Positions 17,900 through 26,608 of a DNA stretch of 64,000 bases are shown here, piece after piece (position 1 is the first letter of the stretch; each line of letters opens with the position of its first letter). Under the pieces are notes generated by a model that saw only the letters and a list, made by a program, of their open reading frames with translations, was not told the DNA's origin and searched no databases. The position numbers and the translations under genes are program-made. The stretch is from an uncultured Clostridia bacterium (GTDB lineage Bacteria > Bacillota > Clostridia > Lachnospirales > Lachnospiraceae), in the NCBI GenBank assembly GCA_947643415.1, contig CANRWA010000001.1, positions 1-64,000 of the forward strand. Reading direction: 5' to 3'.

Positions 17900-18940
17900 C
17901 TAGGGAACAAGGGGAACAAAGCGGAGTCCCTCTGCCTCATCCAGACCGAACATCAGATTCATGTTCTGAACTGCCTGTCCGGCAGCGCCCTTCGTAATAT
18001 TATCCATTGCTCCCATCATGATCACGCGCCCTGTCCGTTCATCCACCTTTACATTAACGTCAACAAAATTGCTCCCCTCAACCCATTTGGTCTCCGGACA
18101 GACACCTTCCTCCAGAACACGCACAAAATATTCCTCTCTATATGCATCCTCATATGCCTTCCGGATCTGTTCCGGTGTAGTGCCCTCTTTATATTTTGCA
18201 TAAGCCGTGATCAGGATACCGCGGTTCATTGGGATCAGGTGAGGGGTAAAGTTCAGTACCACATTCTGTCCGCTGGCATACGATAACTGCTCCTCAATCT
18301 CCGGTGTATGGCGGTGGGTTGATACTCCGTATGCCTTGATATTTTCATTGACCTCACAGTACAGATTCGGAACTTTCGTTCCTCTCCCGGCACCAGATGT
18401 CCCGGATTTTGCATCAATGATCAGGGTATCCATATCAATCAGTCCTTCTTTCGCCAGCGGATATATGGATAAGGTCGAACAGGTAGGATAACAGCCCGGA
18501 TTGGCGATAAGCCTTGCCTTCTTCACCTGCTCTCTGTTGATCTCACAGAGACCATATACAGCCTCTTTGATAAGCTGCGGGCTCTTATGTTGTATTCCAT
18601 ACCATTTTTCATAAGTGGCGACATTCTTAATCCGGTAATCTGCACTGAGGTCAATAACTTTTGCATTCTGTAAGATCTTTTCATTCAGTACTCCCGCAAG
18701 ATACCCCTGCGGTGTCGCTGTAAAGATCACATCTGCCTCTTCTGAGAGAGCCAGCAGATCATCTCCTTTGCATATATCTTCCACAATCTGAAAAACATTG
18801 CCAAATACGGAACTGAACTTCTGGTCCACATAACTCCGGGAACCATACCAAACGATCTCTGCTTCTCTATGCTGCAGGAGAAGACGCACCAGTTCCTGTC
18901 CGGCATATCCTGTCGCACCAATAATACCTGCCTTTATCAT
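17900..18940 (-). CDS. argC: N-acetyl-gamma-glutamyl-phosphate reductase
   Basis: 346 residues. NADP Rossmann start MIKAGIIGATGYAGQELVRL, FTATPQGYLAG, catalytic Cys in LIANPGCYPTCSTLSIYPL, and THRHTPEIEEQLSY with the catalytic His. First gene of the minus-strand arg operon; GGAGGAG precedes the ATG. A TTGCAT-17-TATAAT promoter and ArgR-like boxes lie upstream. Confidence 0.96.
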   Translation of the reverse strand: MIKAGIIGATGYAGQELVRLLLQHREAEIVWYGSRSYVDQKFSSVFGNVFQIVEDICKGDDLLALSEEADVIFTATPQGYLAGVLNEKILQNAKVIDLSADYRIKNVATYEKWYGIQHKSPQLIKEAVYGLCEINREQVKKARLIANPGCYPTCSTLSIYPLAKEGLIDMDTLIIDAKSGTSGAGRGTKVPNLYCEVNENIKAYGVSTHRHTPEIEEQLSYASGQNVVLNFTPHLIPMNRGILITAYAKYKEGTTPEQIRKAYEDAYREEYFVRVLEEGVCPETKWVEGSNFVDVNVKVDERTGRVIMMGAMDNITKGAAGQAVQNMNLMFGLDEAEGLRFVPLVP

Positions 18941-18971
18941 AAAACTCCTCCATTCAAATATGCATACTTTC

Positions 18972-18985
18972 TGAATATTTATGCA
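18972..18985. promoter_or_regulatory. ArgR box (ARG operator)
   Basis: TGAATATTTATGCA matches the ARG-box pattern TGAATWWWWATTCA at all but one position. It lies between the argC promoter and the argC start; a weaker related site (TGATATTCATAA, 18987-18998) is adjacent. Arginine repressor binding here would hold argCJBD off when arginine is plentiful. Confidence 0.6.
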
Positions 18986-19006
18986 TGATATTCATAAACT
19001 TTGTTC

Positions 19007-19035
19007 ATTATACTCCTTTTCCTTAAATTATGCAA
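19007..19035 (-). promoter_or_regulatory. Promoter of argCJBD
   Basis: On the minus strand, TTGCAT (19035-19030) and TATAAT (19012-19007) are separated by 17 nt. The position, about 70-95 nt before the argC start and just upstream of the ARG box, fits a sigma-A promoter. Confidence 0.7.
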
Positions 19036-19085
19036 CACTATAACATAATTTTTAGAAAAAACCCCATTTAAGTCTGAATTCCCTC

Positions 19086-19114
19086 TTGCATATTATGCAG
19101 TTCTGTTGTATATT
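19086..19114 (+). promoter_or_regulatory. Promoter of argG with overlapping ArgR-like palindrome
   Basis: TTGCAT (19086-19091) and TATATT (19109-19114) with a 17-nt spacer. A perfect palindrome TGCATATTATGCA (19087-19099) covers the -35 element and resembles a half-conserved ARG box, so ArgR could block RNA polymerase directly. Confidence 0.65.
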
Positions 19115-19159
19115 AAACAAGGACATTGTTTCGATATTATCTATTTGGAGGTCTTTATT

Positions 19160-20377
19160 ATGAAAGAAAAGGTTATCTTAGCTTACTCCGGCGGTCTGGA
19201 TACGACAGCGATCATTCCATGGCTGAAGGAAAATTTTGATTATGAAGTGATCTGTGTCTGCATCGATTGTGGGCAGGGCGAGGAGCTTGACGGTCTGGAA
19301 GAGAGAGCAAAATTCTGTGGTGCTTCTAAATTATACATCGAAGATGTAGTGGACGAGTTCTGTGATGAATATGTACTTCCTTGTGTACAGGCACATGCAG
19401 TATATGAAAATAAATATCTGCTCGGTACATCCATGGCACGTCCAGTCATTGCAAAACGTCTTGTGGAGATTGCACGCAAAGAAGGCGCCTCTGCGATCTG
19501 CCACGGTGCCACCGGAAAGGGAAATGACCAGATCCGTTTTGAACTCGGCATCAAGGCACTTGCTCCAGACCTGAAGATCATTGCAGCATGGAGAAGTGAT
19601 AAATGGACACTGGATTCCCGTGAGTCTGAAATTGAATACTGTAAAGCACATGGTATCGATCTTCCGTTTTCTGCTGACAGCAGCTACAGCCGTGACCGCA
19701 ACCTGTGGCATATCAGCCACGAGGGACTGGAACTGGAAGAGCCGGCAAATGAGCCAAACTTTGACCACCTCCTTGTACTTGGCACCACACCGGAGAAAGC
19801 GCCAGAAGAAGGTGAATATGTCACCATGACATTTGAAGCCGGCGTACCAAAGAGTGTCAATGGCAAAGAAATGAAACTGTCTGATATCATCCGTACATTA
19901 AATGAACTGGGCGGCAAACATGGAATCGGTATCGTCGATATCGTAGAAAACCGTGTGGTAGGCATGAAATCCCGTGGTGTCTATGAAACTCCCGGCGGTA
20001 CGATCCTGTATGAGGCCCACCAGCAGTTAGAGGAACTGATCCTTGACCGTGATACCACCACTGTAAAACTGGATATGGGAAATAAACTGGCTCAGATCTG
20101 TTATGAGGGCAAATGGTTCTCACCTCTCCGTGAGGCGGTACAGGCATTTATTGAGTCCACACAGAAATATGTGACTGGTGAAGTAAAGTTCAAACTCTAT
20201 AAAGGAAACATCATTAAGGCAGGGACAACTTCTCCATATAGCCTGTATAATGAAAGTATTGCTTCCTTTACAACAGGTGATCTCTATGATCATCATGATG
20301 CAGAAGGGTTCATCAATCTCTTTGGACTGTCCACGAAGGTCCGTGCTATGAAGATGGCTGAGGCAGAGAAGAACTGA
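19160..20377 (+). CDS. argG: Argininosuccinate synthase
   Basis: 405 residues from the ATG at 19160, which has GGAGG 9 nt upstream; a frame opening at 19106 adds nothing conserved. N-type ATP pyrophosphatase motif ILAYSGGLDTTAIIPWL, then ICHGATGKGNDQIRFELG, WSLDSRE-like region (KWTLDSRESEIEYCKAHGI), SYSRDRNLWHISHEGLELE. Joins citrulline and aspartate using ATP. It is transcribed away from argCJBD across a shared regulatory region. argH and argF are not in the window. Confidence 0.97.
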   Translation: MKEKVILAYSGGLDTTAIIPWLKENFDYEVICVCIDCGQGEELDGLEERAKFCGASKLYIEDVVDEFCDEYVLPCVQAHAVYENKYLLGTSMARPVIAKRLVEIARKEGASAICHGATGKGNDQIRFELGIKALAPDLKIIAAWRSDKWTLDSRESEIEYCKAHGIDLPFSADSSYSRDRNLWHISHEGLELEEPANEPNFDHLLVLGTTPEKAPEEGEYVTMTFEAGVPKSVNGKEMKLSDIIRTLNELGGKHGIGIVDIVENRVVGMKSRGVYETPGGTILYEAHQQLEELILDRDTTTVKLDMGNKLAQICYEGKWFSPLREAVQAFIESTQKYVTGEVKFKLYKGNIIKAGTTSPYSLYNESIASFTTGDLYDHHDAEGFINLFGLSTKVRAMKMAEAEKN

Positions 20378-20410
20378 ACCGCCATCTAACCTCACAAGCG
20401 GAACAATTAA

Positions 20411-20451
20411 AAAATCTGCGCATCGGCTCTTTCCGATACGCAGATTTTTTT
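20411..20451. terminator. Bidirectional rho-independent terminator
   Basis: AAATCTGCG...ATCGG pairs with CCGAT...CGCAGATTT around a short loop, with a T-run after it on the plus strand and an A-run before it. It serves argG and the convergent anti-sigma-like gene. Confidence 0.85.
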
Positions 20452-20486
20452 GCTCACAATATCTGGTTCAGGCTGTTCTTTATCTC

Positions 20487-22010
20487 TCAGTCTTTCATAG
20501 CTGATTTAAGTTCTACATACTGTGTCTCCTGCATATAATCAAAGTCAATACGAAGAAACATCTTATCGGTCATATCCTCATCCACCAGATAAGCAAAATG
20601 ATAGGTCCGCTCTTCTCCTTTCCTCATTTCTTTAATACGGAACCCTTTTCCGCCTTCTGTTTCCCTAAAATAACAAGGAGCAAAATCCATCAAAGTAGTC
20701 GCTATCTTTTCCGGGCGGTTGTACTGGTCATACAGATCTGTATCATAATATTTTCCCCCTTCTTTCTCAAGGAATTTAATATCAGGCAGATCAAAAAGCT
20801 CTTTATCCTTATTCGCCTTCACCTTCATTGTGACATATACCATCTTGAGCTGTACTTTTTCTGACCCTGATACAGTCTGCCCTGGTTTGGACACACCGTC
20901 CCCCTCTGTGATGGCCTCACGGATATATGACTGCAGGTTACCTTTTTTATCCCATAATACAACTCCAGCAGGAATCAGGCTGTTATCTATTTTTGTTCTG
21001 TCCATATCCTTTATTTTGGATGAAACTGCCACATCTGTCACCTGATAGGTAAATCCCGAATCTTTATCTTCCAGCTTCTCTCCCACCATCTTTACCTGGC
21101 CTGTGATTTCTTGCTTTGTATTATCCGCATCTAAGTGGTCGGAATGTCCTCTATAATAAAGACTAAGATATTGATAGCGGCATGCCCTTGATTTGCTGCA
21201 CTCTGTCACCTTTGTTTTCTCTGCCAGGGCAATAAGGCTTTCCTCTCCCAATCCCTGCATGCCACAAAAATTGATGATATATCCGTATTCTTCATAAAAT
21301 ACATATACATTGATCATATAATCCGTATCCTTTTCTGGATTATACTGTGATCCCTGCACACCAGCAGACTGACAGAGAAAGGCTTTGTGGCCATTTACCA
21401 TAATCTCTTTCATATGTGCCTGATCATATAGCTTCAGGACAGAATCCCCTTCCTGATCCATGTAGATCACATCATAATAAAAGTTCTTTCCAGCATCATA
21501 ACCATCTTTATGGGAGAAAGAATAATTTCCATCTTTCCCCTCCTCAATTTTCTCCTGGTGTTCCGTGACCTTTCCCTCTTCATCCTGAACATAATAAACA
21601 TTTTTATCTTCTGTATAATCCTTTCCAAAATCGGTTTCTACCCGGATATATTTCATATTCTCTTTTGAGAGAACTTCCTCCTGTGCTGCAGCGGTCTCTA
21701 CTGCCTCTGGTTTCTCCAGATTTATTTCTGCCAGATAGTTTTCTTTATTAATATTTACACTAAAATACCGGGAAAGTTTCTGGGCGGCGTAAACCCCAGT
21801 CGGAATAACCAAGGCAAGGCCAAGACATGCAGCAAGTCCTGCTTTCCATCCAAATGTAAATTTCTTTCTATCTGAACCTTCTTCTCCTCTCCTGCCTGTC
21901 CTTATGCTCTTTTCAGGCACTGCCGAATCCAAAATATCTCTTCGGATCTGTTCCTTTGAATTCTCCGGCATCCTGATCTGTGAATATGAATCCTTTATTT
22001 TATTTTCCAT
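20487..22010 (-). CDS. Membrane-anchored anti-sigma-like protein
   Basis: 507 residues. A short cytoplasmic N-terminus (SYSQIRMPENSKEQIRRDIL), one membrane helix at about 53-73 (GWKAGLAACLGLALVIPTGV) and a large outside domain resembling the DUF4179/DUF4367/DUF5643 proteins found with ECF sigma factors. No zinc-binding HxxxCxxC anti-sigma motif is visible. It starts 42 nt after the ECF sigma stop, so the two are co-transcribed; by context it holds the sigma factor at the membrane and releases it on an envelope signal. This last part is inference. Confidence 0.7.
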   Translation of the reverse strand: MENKIKDSYSQIRMPENSKEQIRRDILDSAVPEKSIRTGRRGEEGSDRKKFTFGWKAGLAACLGLALVIPTGVYAAQKLSRYFSVNINKENYLAEINLEKPEAVETAAAQEEVLSKENMKYIRVETDFGKDYTEDKNVYYVQDEEGKVTEHQEKIEEGKDGNYSFSHKDGYDAGKNFYYDVIYMDQEGDSVLKLYDQAHMKEIMVNGHKAFLCQSAGVQGSQYNPEKDTDYMINVYVFYEEYGYIINFCGMQGLGEESLIALAEKTKVTECSKSRACRYQYLSLYYRGHSDHLDADNTKQEITGQVKMVGEKLEDKDSGFTYQVTDVAVSSKIKDMDRTKIDNSLIPAGVVLWDKKGNLQSYIREAITEGDGVSKPGQTVSGSEKVQLKMVYVTMKVKANKDKELFDLPDIKFLEKEGGKYYDTDLYDQYNRPEKIATTLMDFAPCYFRETEGGKGFRIKEMRKGEERTYHFAYLVDEDMTDKMFLRIDFDYMQETQYVELKSAMKD

Positions 22011-22051
22011 ACTTACCTCCGTTCATATGCTCTTTTCACGCACAATTTCAT

Positions 22052-22537
22052 CTATGACAACTCCTGTCTTAATAATTTCCTTGCCTTCTGCAGATAAGTC
22101 CGTATCGTGGAATCCGGTTTGTGAAGCAGATGGGCTATTTCCCTGCTGTCATATCCCTCATAGTAATATAGATAGACTGATGTTTTATATTTCTCAGGGA
22201 GCCTCATCACCAGCTCCATCATCTCATCCACCATAACCTTTTCTTCACCGACTATATCTTTATAATCCTTCAGATCCTTTCTCTTTCTCCATTGCTGTTT
22301 TAAAAGATCCTTACATTGATTTGAAGCTGTTACAATGAGCCATGCCTTTCTGTGCTCCATGCTTTCAAATTTCCTGTCCGTATAGAAATATTTCAAAAAT
22401 GTTTCCTGCACAGCATCTTCTGCATCCATCTGGTTTTTCATAAAGGAATAGCAGAGACGGAAAATGTCATCAACAAACTTTTCATACACTTTTGTAAATT
22501 CCTGTTCCTTGCCGGTACCTGACAATTCTTGTTCCAT
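22052..22537 (-). CDS. ECF (sigma-70 family) RNA polymerase sigma factor
   Basis: 161 residues from the ATG at 22537, behind GGAGGGAAAAC. Region 2 is VDDIFRLCYSFMKNQMDAED, AVQETFLKYF and RKAWLIVTASNQCKDLL; region 4 is LPEKYKTSVYLYYYEGYDSR, EIAHLLHKPDSTIRTYLQKA with its HTH. Directly followed by its likely anti-sigma gene. No copy of an ECF promoter motif could be assigned with confidence. Confidence 0.92.
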   Translation of the reverse strand: MEQELSGTGKEQEFTKVYEKFVDDIFRLCYSFMKNQMDAEDAVQETFLKYFYTDRKFESMEHRKAWLIVTASNQCKDLLKQQWRKRKDLKDYKDIVGEEKVMVDEMMELVMRLPEKYKTSVYLYYYEGYDSREIAHLLHKPDSTIRTYLQKARKLLRQELS

Positions 22538-22593
22538 GTTTTCCCTCCTTTCACTATAGATACGATCCAGACTGGGCATGTGTCGAATTATTC

Positions 22594-22644
22594 AAAAAAA
22601 ATCCATCCAGAACTCATAAAAATATGATATCCGGATGGATGTTT
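22594..22644 (-). terminator. Rho-independent terminator of metA
   Basis: On the minus strand CATCCATCC-GGA pairs with TC-GGATGGAT around a long loop and is followed by eight T residues. It lies just after the metA stop. Confidence 0.8.
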
Positions 22645-22665
22645 CTATTAAAATACTTTGTCTTT

Positions 22666-23589
22666 TTATCGTTCCGTAATCTCCCCCACATCATACGGCG
22701 TACTCTGGTAGACGTAATAATTGAGCCAATTGCTGTAGAATAATTGTCCTGCAGACCGCCATCTCACCACTGGCTCCTTCTCAGGATCATCTTCCGGGAA
22801 ATAATTGACCGGCAAGTGGGGATTTATCCCCTTATCCAAATCGCGGAAATATTCTTTGCTTAGAGTATCTGCATCATATTCTGGATGACAGGTCATGAAA
22901 AACTGGCTGCTGTCCTTTGTCTTCAGCATGGTAACTCCTGCAGCATCCGACACAGCGAGCAGTTCCAGTTCTGGTACTTTCTCCACATCTTCCCGCTTAA
23001 CCGTCATGGCACGGGATTGCGGCGCATAAAAAATATCATCAAATCCACGGAACAGCGGCGAATTTTTCTTCAATATATAATGCTCATATACACCAGACAG
23101 CTTCTCCGAAAGATCAACTTTGTTGATGCCATAGTGATAATACAATCCCGCATATACCCCCCAGCACATATGAAGGGTACAATGGACATGGGTCTTACTC
23201 CATTTCATAATCTCACACAGCTCCGGCCAGTAATCCACATCTTCAAAGGCTGTGTAATCAAGAGGCGCACCGGTAATGATCATACCGTCGAATTTTCTGT
23301 CCTTTATATCATCAAATACATGATAAAACGTATCCAGGTGGCTGGGTTCCACATGTCTTGGCTGATAGCTTGCCGTCTGGAGAAATTCCACATCCACCTG
23401 GAGAGGGGTATTGGACAGCTTACGCAGAAGCTGTGTCTCTGTCTCAATCTTAGTAGGCATCAGATTCAGCACCAATACATGCAGGGGACGGATGTCCTGA
23501 TGCATTGCCCGGTACTCTGTCATAACAAATATGTTCTCATTCTCCAGTGTCTTCTGTGCAGGAAGGGAATCCTTTATCTTAATCGGCAT
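22666..23589 (-). CDS. metA: Homoserine O-acyltransferase (MetA type)
   Basis: 307 residues from the ATG at 23589 (AAGGAG 8 nt upstream). The family motifs are MPIKIKDSLPAQKTLENENI, HVLVLNLMPTKIETETQLLR, FDGMIITGAPLDYTAFEDVD, HVHCTLHMCWGVYAGLYYHY (catalytic Cys), FRGFDDIFYAPQSR, and MTCHPEYD. It activates homoserine for methionine synthesis. The residue that in characterised MetA proteins separates acetyl-CoA users (Glu) from succinyl-CoA users (Gly) is Asp here (GAPLD), so the acyl donor is not settled. Single gene with its own terminator. Confidence 0.93.
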   Translation of the reverse strand: MPIKIKDSLPAQKTLENENIFVMTEYRAMHQDIRPLHVLVLNLMPTKIETETQLLRKLSNTPLQVDVEFLQTASYQPRHVEPSHLDTFYHVFDDIKDRKFDGMIITGAPLDYTAFEDVDYWPELCEIMKWSKTHVHCTLHMCWGVYAGLYYHYGINKVDLSEKLSGVYEHYILKKNSPLFRGFDDIFYAPQSRAMTVKREDVEKVPELELLAVSDAAGVTMLKTKDSSQFFMTCHPEYDADTLSKEYFRDLDKGINPHLPVNYFPEDDPEKEPVVRWRSAGQLFYSNWLNYYVYQSTPYDVGEITER

Positions 23590-23664
23590 ATCTACCACTC
23601 CTTATATTTTCATTTTACAGATATCATCCTAACATAAAAGCCATTGTTATGCAAGCTGTCACCT

Positions 23665-25911
23665 TTATATGATCCCACGGCCATGTACCACTTCCGCCAT
23701 TGTCTCCAGAAGAAGCGGTACATCAAGGGGTTTGGTGAGATGGGCATCCATACCACACCGGATAGACATCTGTTCGTCACTCTCAAAAGCATCTGCTGAT
23801 AAAGCCAGAATCGGGATCTGTGCTAATTCCGGATCTTCCAGCCTGCGGATCTCCTTTGTCGCCTCCCAGCCATCCATGACAGGCATTTGAATATCCATTA
23901 AAACCAAAATATAATCGCCAGGATCCGATTGACGGATCCGTTCCACTGCTTTTTCCCCATCCCCGACAGATTCCAGATGGAACCCAAGCCCCTGAAGGAT
24001 TTCCGTTTCAATCTCTACATTTATTTCATTATCTTCAACAAGAAAAATAGTTTTGCTCATAATATAGTCCAAAACCGAATCCATATCAGCAGTTGCAGCT
24101 AATGGCTGGTTTTGTACCCTGAGACGAAGTGTCACGATAAAGGAAGTTCCTTTTCCAGGCGTACTGTCCACCTCTATATTTCCATCCATCATCTCCACAT
24201 TATGTTTCACAATAGTAAGTCCCAGCCCTGTGCCGTGGACACCACTATAGGTCGTATTATTCTCCCTTGCGAATGGCTCAAAAATATGCCGGAGAAATTC
24301 TTCACTGATACCGATTCCTGTATCTTTTACTATAAACCGATAAACTGCATATTGGCTGACCTGTTTCTCAACTTCCCTGACAGTAATGTCAACATGCCCT
24401 CCTGGATTTGTGTATGTAACAGCATTGCCTGCCAGATGATAAAAGATCTGCCGGATCTTTTCCTTATCCCCATATACATCATCATGTTCTAATGCATCCA
24501 TATTCAGGGTAAACAAAATATCTTTTTTAGAAGCCTGTATCTGCAGATGCCTGAACACATCCATAACGATATCATTCAGGTTACACTCTGTCTCTGTGAT
24601 ATGGGTATCATTTGCCTCTGTCCAGGAAATCTCCAATACCTTATCAATTAGCTCCAGAAACTGCTTTCCGGATTCCTCAATTTTATCCAGATAGTTTTGA
24701 ACAGCAGTCCTATTATTGACATTCTTTTTTGCCAGTGTTGTATAACCAAAAATAGCATTCAGGGGCGTCCGCATATCATGTGACATATTGGAAAGAAATG
24801 TATTTTTGGCAACCATGGCCAGATTGGCATTGTTGAGTGCCTCCTCCAGCATCTGCTTCTGTTCCATCTCCCGCTGGATCTCTTCATCCACCCTCCGGTA
24901 TCCCATTACAATCTGGGAAACCTCATCCCCATTGCCGACGTTTACGATACGGAGCTGCAGATACTGAACCTCTCCCTGATACAGTATCCGGTAATTCATA
25001 TAATAAGTTTTATCTTCTGTTAATTTATCTTTGATATACCTGGGTGAAGTCCCCTTTAATACCAGCTCATGATCCTCTGGATGGACCCATGCTTTCACAT
25101 AATCTTCTGCATACCAAATATAAGAACGTTTCTGATATTTCTTTTCAAACTGAACTTCCGTTCGAGAGCTCAGACGGTACGGAAGGATCTGGTCTGCCTT
25201 TAGATCCGCATATAAAATGGAATCATAGTTCACACTGAGCCCCTTGATCACTTCAAGCCGGCGCAGATGCTCCTGGTTGATAAGTTTTCTCTCCTGGTCA
25301 TACTCTTCGATCAGTTTCTGCATTTTCTGTTCTTTTTTCTTCTTCTCCCGCATCCAGTTAGCTTTCTCTTCCAGCAGGCGTTTTCTTTTTTCCGTCGCAT
25401 CACCGATAAATACATAAAAGATATTGCCAACCGAATCACTATGGATATAATGTCCATAATCATCTACCCAGCGTATCGAACCGTCCTTTCTTAAAATGCG
25501 GTATTCCACATAATCCAGATCGTATTGACTGTCTGCGATCTGTTCACAGATGCTCTTTTCGATGGCATCAAGATCTTCCGGGTGAACCACTCCCTGAAAA
25601 GAATTGCCTGTGATCTCGCGGAATTCCGCCATCGTATCACACTGAAATATTCGCAGGAGTGCTTTATTGGCATAGATTATCTCTTCCCTATCATCGGCAT
25701 GGTAAATTAAAAATCCACCTGGCATTTCATCCATAAAACAGATTACTTCATATGCCATCTGTATCTCCTGTGAACTCTCCAATATATCTACCTTGTCGTC
25801 TTTTTCTGCCTTCTTCATCAGTTGGTCAAGATCAATATGATTCTGATCCAGTGTTTGTAATAATGTCAGCATGTATTCTATCAGGCCATACTCTGTTGTG
25901 TGTTTTTTCAT
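23665..25911 (-). CDS. Hybrid sensor histidine kinase with PAS domains and receiver
   Basis: 748 residues from the ATG at 25911, behind GGAGGTTAAA. No membrane helix is visible, so it is a cytoplasmic sensor. Order: PAS at about 55-175 (GFLIYHADDREEIIYANKAL, FQGVVHPEDLDAIEKSI), a coiled-coil (LLEEKANWMREKKKKEQKMQ), a second PAS-like region (about 220-345), HisKA (FLSNMSHDMRTPLNAIFGYT), HATPase (DTGIGISEEFLRHIFEPFAR, GTGLGLTIVKHNV) and a C-terminal receiver (IFLVEDNEINVEIETEILQG, phospho-Asp in LVLMDIQMPVMDGWEATKEI). No DNA-binding output domain and no partner regulator next to it. Confidence 0.9.
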   Translation of the reverse strand: MKKHTTEYGLIEYMLTLLQTLDQNHIDLDQLMKKAEKDDKVDILESSQEIQMAYEVICFMDEMPGGFLIYHADDREEIIYANKALLRIFQCDTMAEFREITGNSFQGVVHPEDLDAIEKSICEQIADSQYDLDYVEYRILRKDGSIRWVDDYGHYIHSDSVGNIFYVFIGDATEKRKRLLEEKANWMREKKKKEQKMQKLIEEYDQERKLINQEHLRRLEVIKGLSVNYDSILYADLKADQILPYRLSSRTEVQFEKKYQKRSYIWYAEDYVKAWVHPEDHELVLKGTSPRYIKDKLTEDKTYYMNYRILYQGEVQYLQLRIVNVGNGDEVSQIVMGYRRVDEEIQREMEQKQMLEEALNNANLAMVAKNTFLSNMSHDMRTPLNAIFGYTTLAKKNVNNRTAVQNYLDKIEESGKQFLELIDKVLEISWTEANDTHITETECNLNDIVMDVFRHLQIQASKKDILFTLNMDALEHDDVYGDKEKIRQIFYHLAGNAVTYTNPGGHVDITVREVEKQVSQYAVYRFIVKDTGIGISEEFLRHIFEPFARENNTTYSGVHGTGLGLTIVKHNVEMMDGNIEVDSTPGKGTSFIVTLRLRVQNQPLAATADMDSVLDYIMSKTIFLVEDNEINVEIETEILQGLGFHLESVGDGEKAVERIRQSDPGDYILVLMDIQMPVMDGWEATKEIRRLEDPELAQIPILALSADAFESDEQMSIRCGMDAHLTKPLDVPLLLETMAEVVHGRGII

Positions 25912-25938
25912 TTTAACCTCCATCTGTGCCTGTCTGAT

Positions 25939-25976
25939 TAGCTCAACGGCGCCAATTTGAACCCGCCGTTGAGCTA
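25939..25976. repeat. Palindromic intergenic repeat, copy 1
   Basis: A 13-bp perfect inverted repeat (TAGCTCAACGGCG / CGCCGTTGAGCTA) around a 12-nt loop CCAATTTGAACC. It lies between thiE and the hybrid kinase. A second copy, in the opposite orientation and with two changes in one arm, is at 28632-28668. Confidence 0.8.
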
Positions 25977-26053
25977 GAACATTTTCCCTTGGAAAGCCTG
26001 ATAAAATAGTACCATAAAACACTTAATCTGTCACCATCTATGTGAAATCTTTT

Positions 26054-26608
26054 TCATCCCATGGCGCCTGACATAATGCAGACCCCTTTTGCCCCGTGGT
26101 CTGTCACCAATCTTTCATTTGCCTGACAGATCCCTCCAATTCCATAGACAGGAATCGGCACACTATCGCATATTTCCTTTAGAAACGGAAGGCCGCGGGA
26201 TGGGAGGCCTGGCTTACACGAAGTGGGAAAGATATGGCCTGCCGTGATATAGGATGCCCCCAAACGCAGTGCCTCTTCTGCCTGCTCCATCGAATGGGCG
26301 GAAGTGCCCAGTTCTGTGAAGAAAGATTTCTCCTCCTCTGTCAGGGTGCGAAACAGCGGCAGCGGCAGATGGATCATTGTATGCCCACACTCCCTTGCTG
26401 CCTGATAAAAACTATGAAAAATGCATTTCTTACCATTGTTCTGGCAGATTGCCAGTACCTCCTTTGCAAGAATATAATAGTCCCCCTCTGTCATATCCTT
26501 CTCCCGAAGAAGGATGGCATCATAATATGTATCCTCTGCCAGCCTGCGGATACGCGTGAGAAAATCCTCCTGGCACAGATGGCGGTTCGTTACCGCAATC
26601 CTATACAT
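26054..26608 (-). CDS. thiE: Thiamine phosphate synthase / TenI-like
   Basis: 184 residues, slightly short for ThiE. TIM-barrel signs are IAVTNRHLC, DAILLREKDMTEGDYYILAK, CIFHSF, IHLPLPLF, GTSAHSMEQAEEALRLGASY, ITAGHIFPTSCKPGLPSRGL, and PVYGIGGI. ThiE joins the pyrimidine and thiazole phosphates; TenI relatives aromatise the thiazole. The position right after thiH fits either. The ATG at 26608 overlaps the thiH stop by 8 nt. Confidence 0.82.
   Translation of the reverse strand: MYRIAVTNRHLCQEDFLTRIRRLAEDTYYDAILLREKDMTEGDYYILAKEVLAICQNNGKKCIFHSFYQAARECGHTMIHLPLPLFRTLTEEEKSFFTELGTSAHSMEQAEEALRLGASYITAGHIFPTSCKPGLPSRGLPFLKEICDSVPIPVYGIGGICQANERLVTDHGAKGVCIMSGAMG

Noticed and set aside
22885-23637. 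A 250-residue plus-strand gene
   Set aside because: It is antisense to metA and shows no domain or ribosome site.
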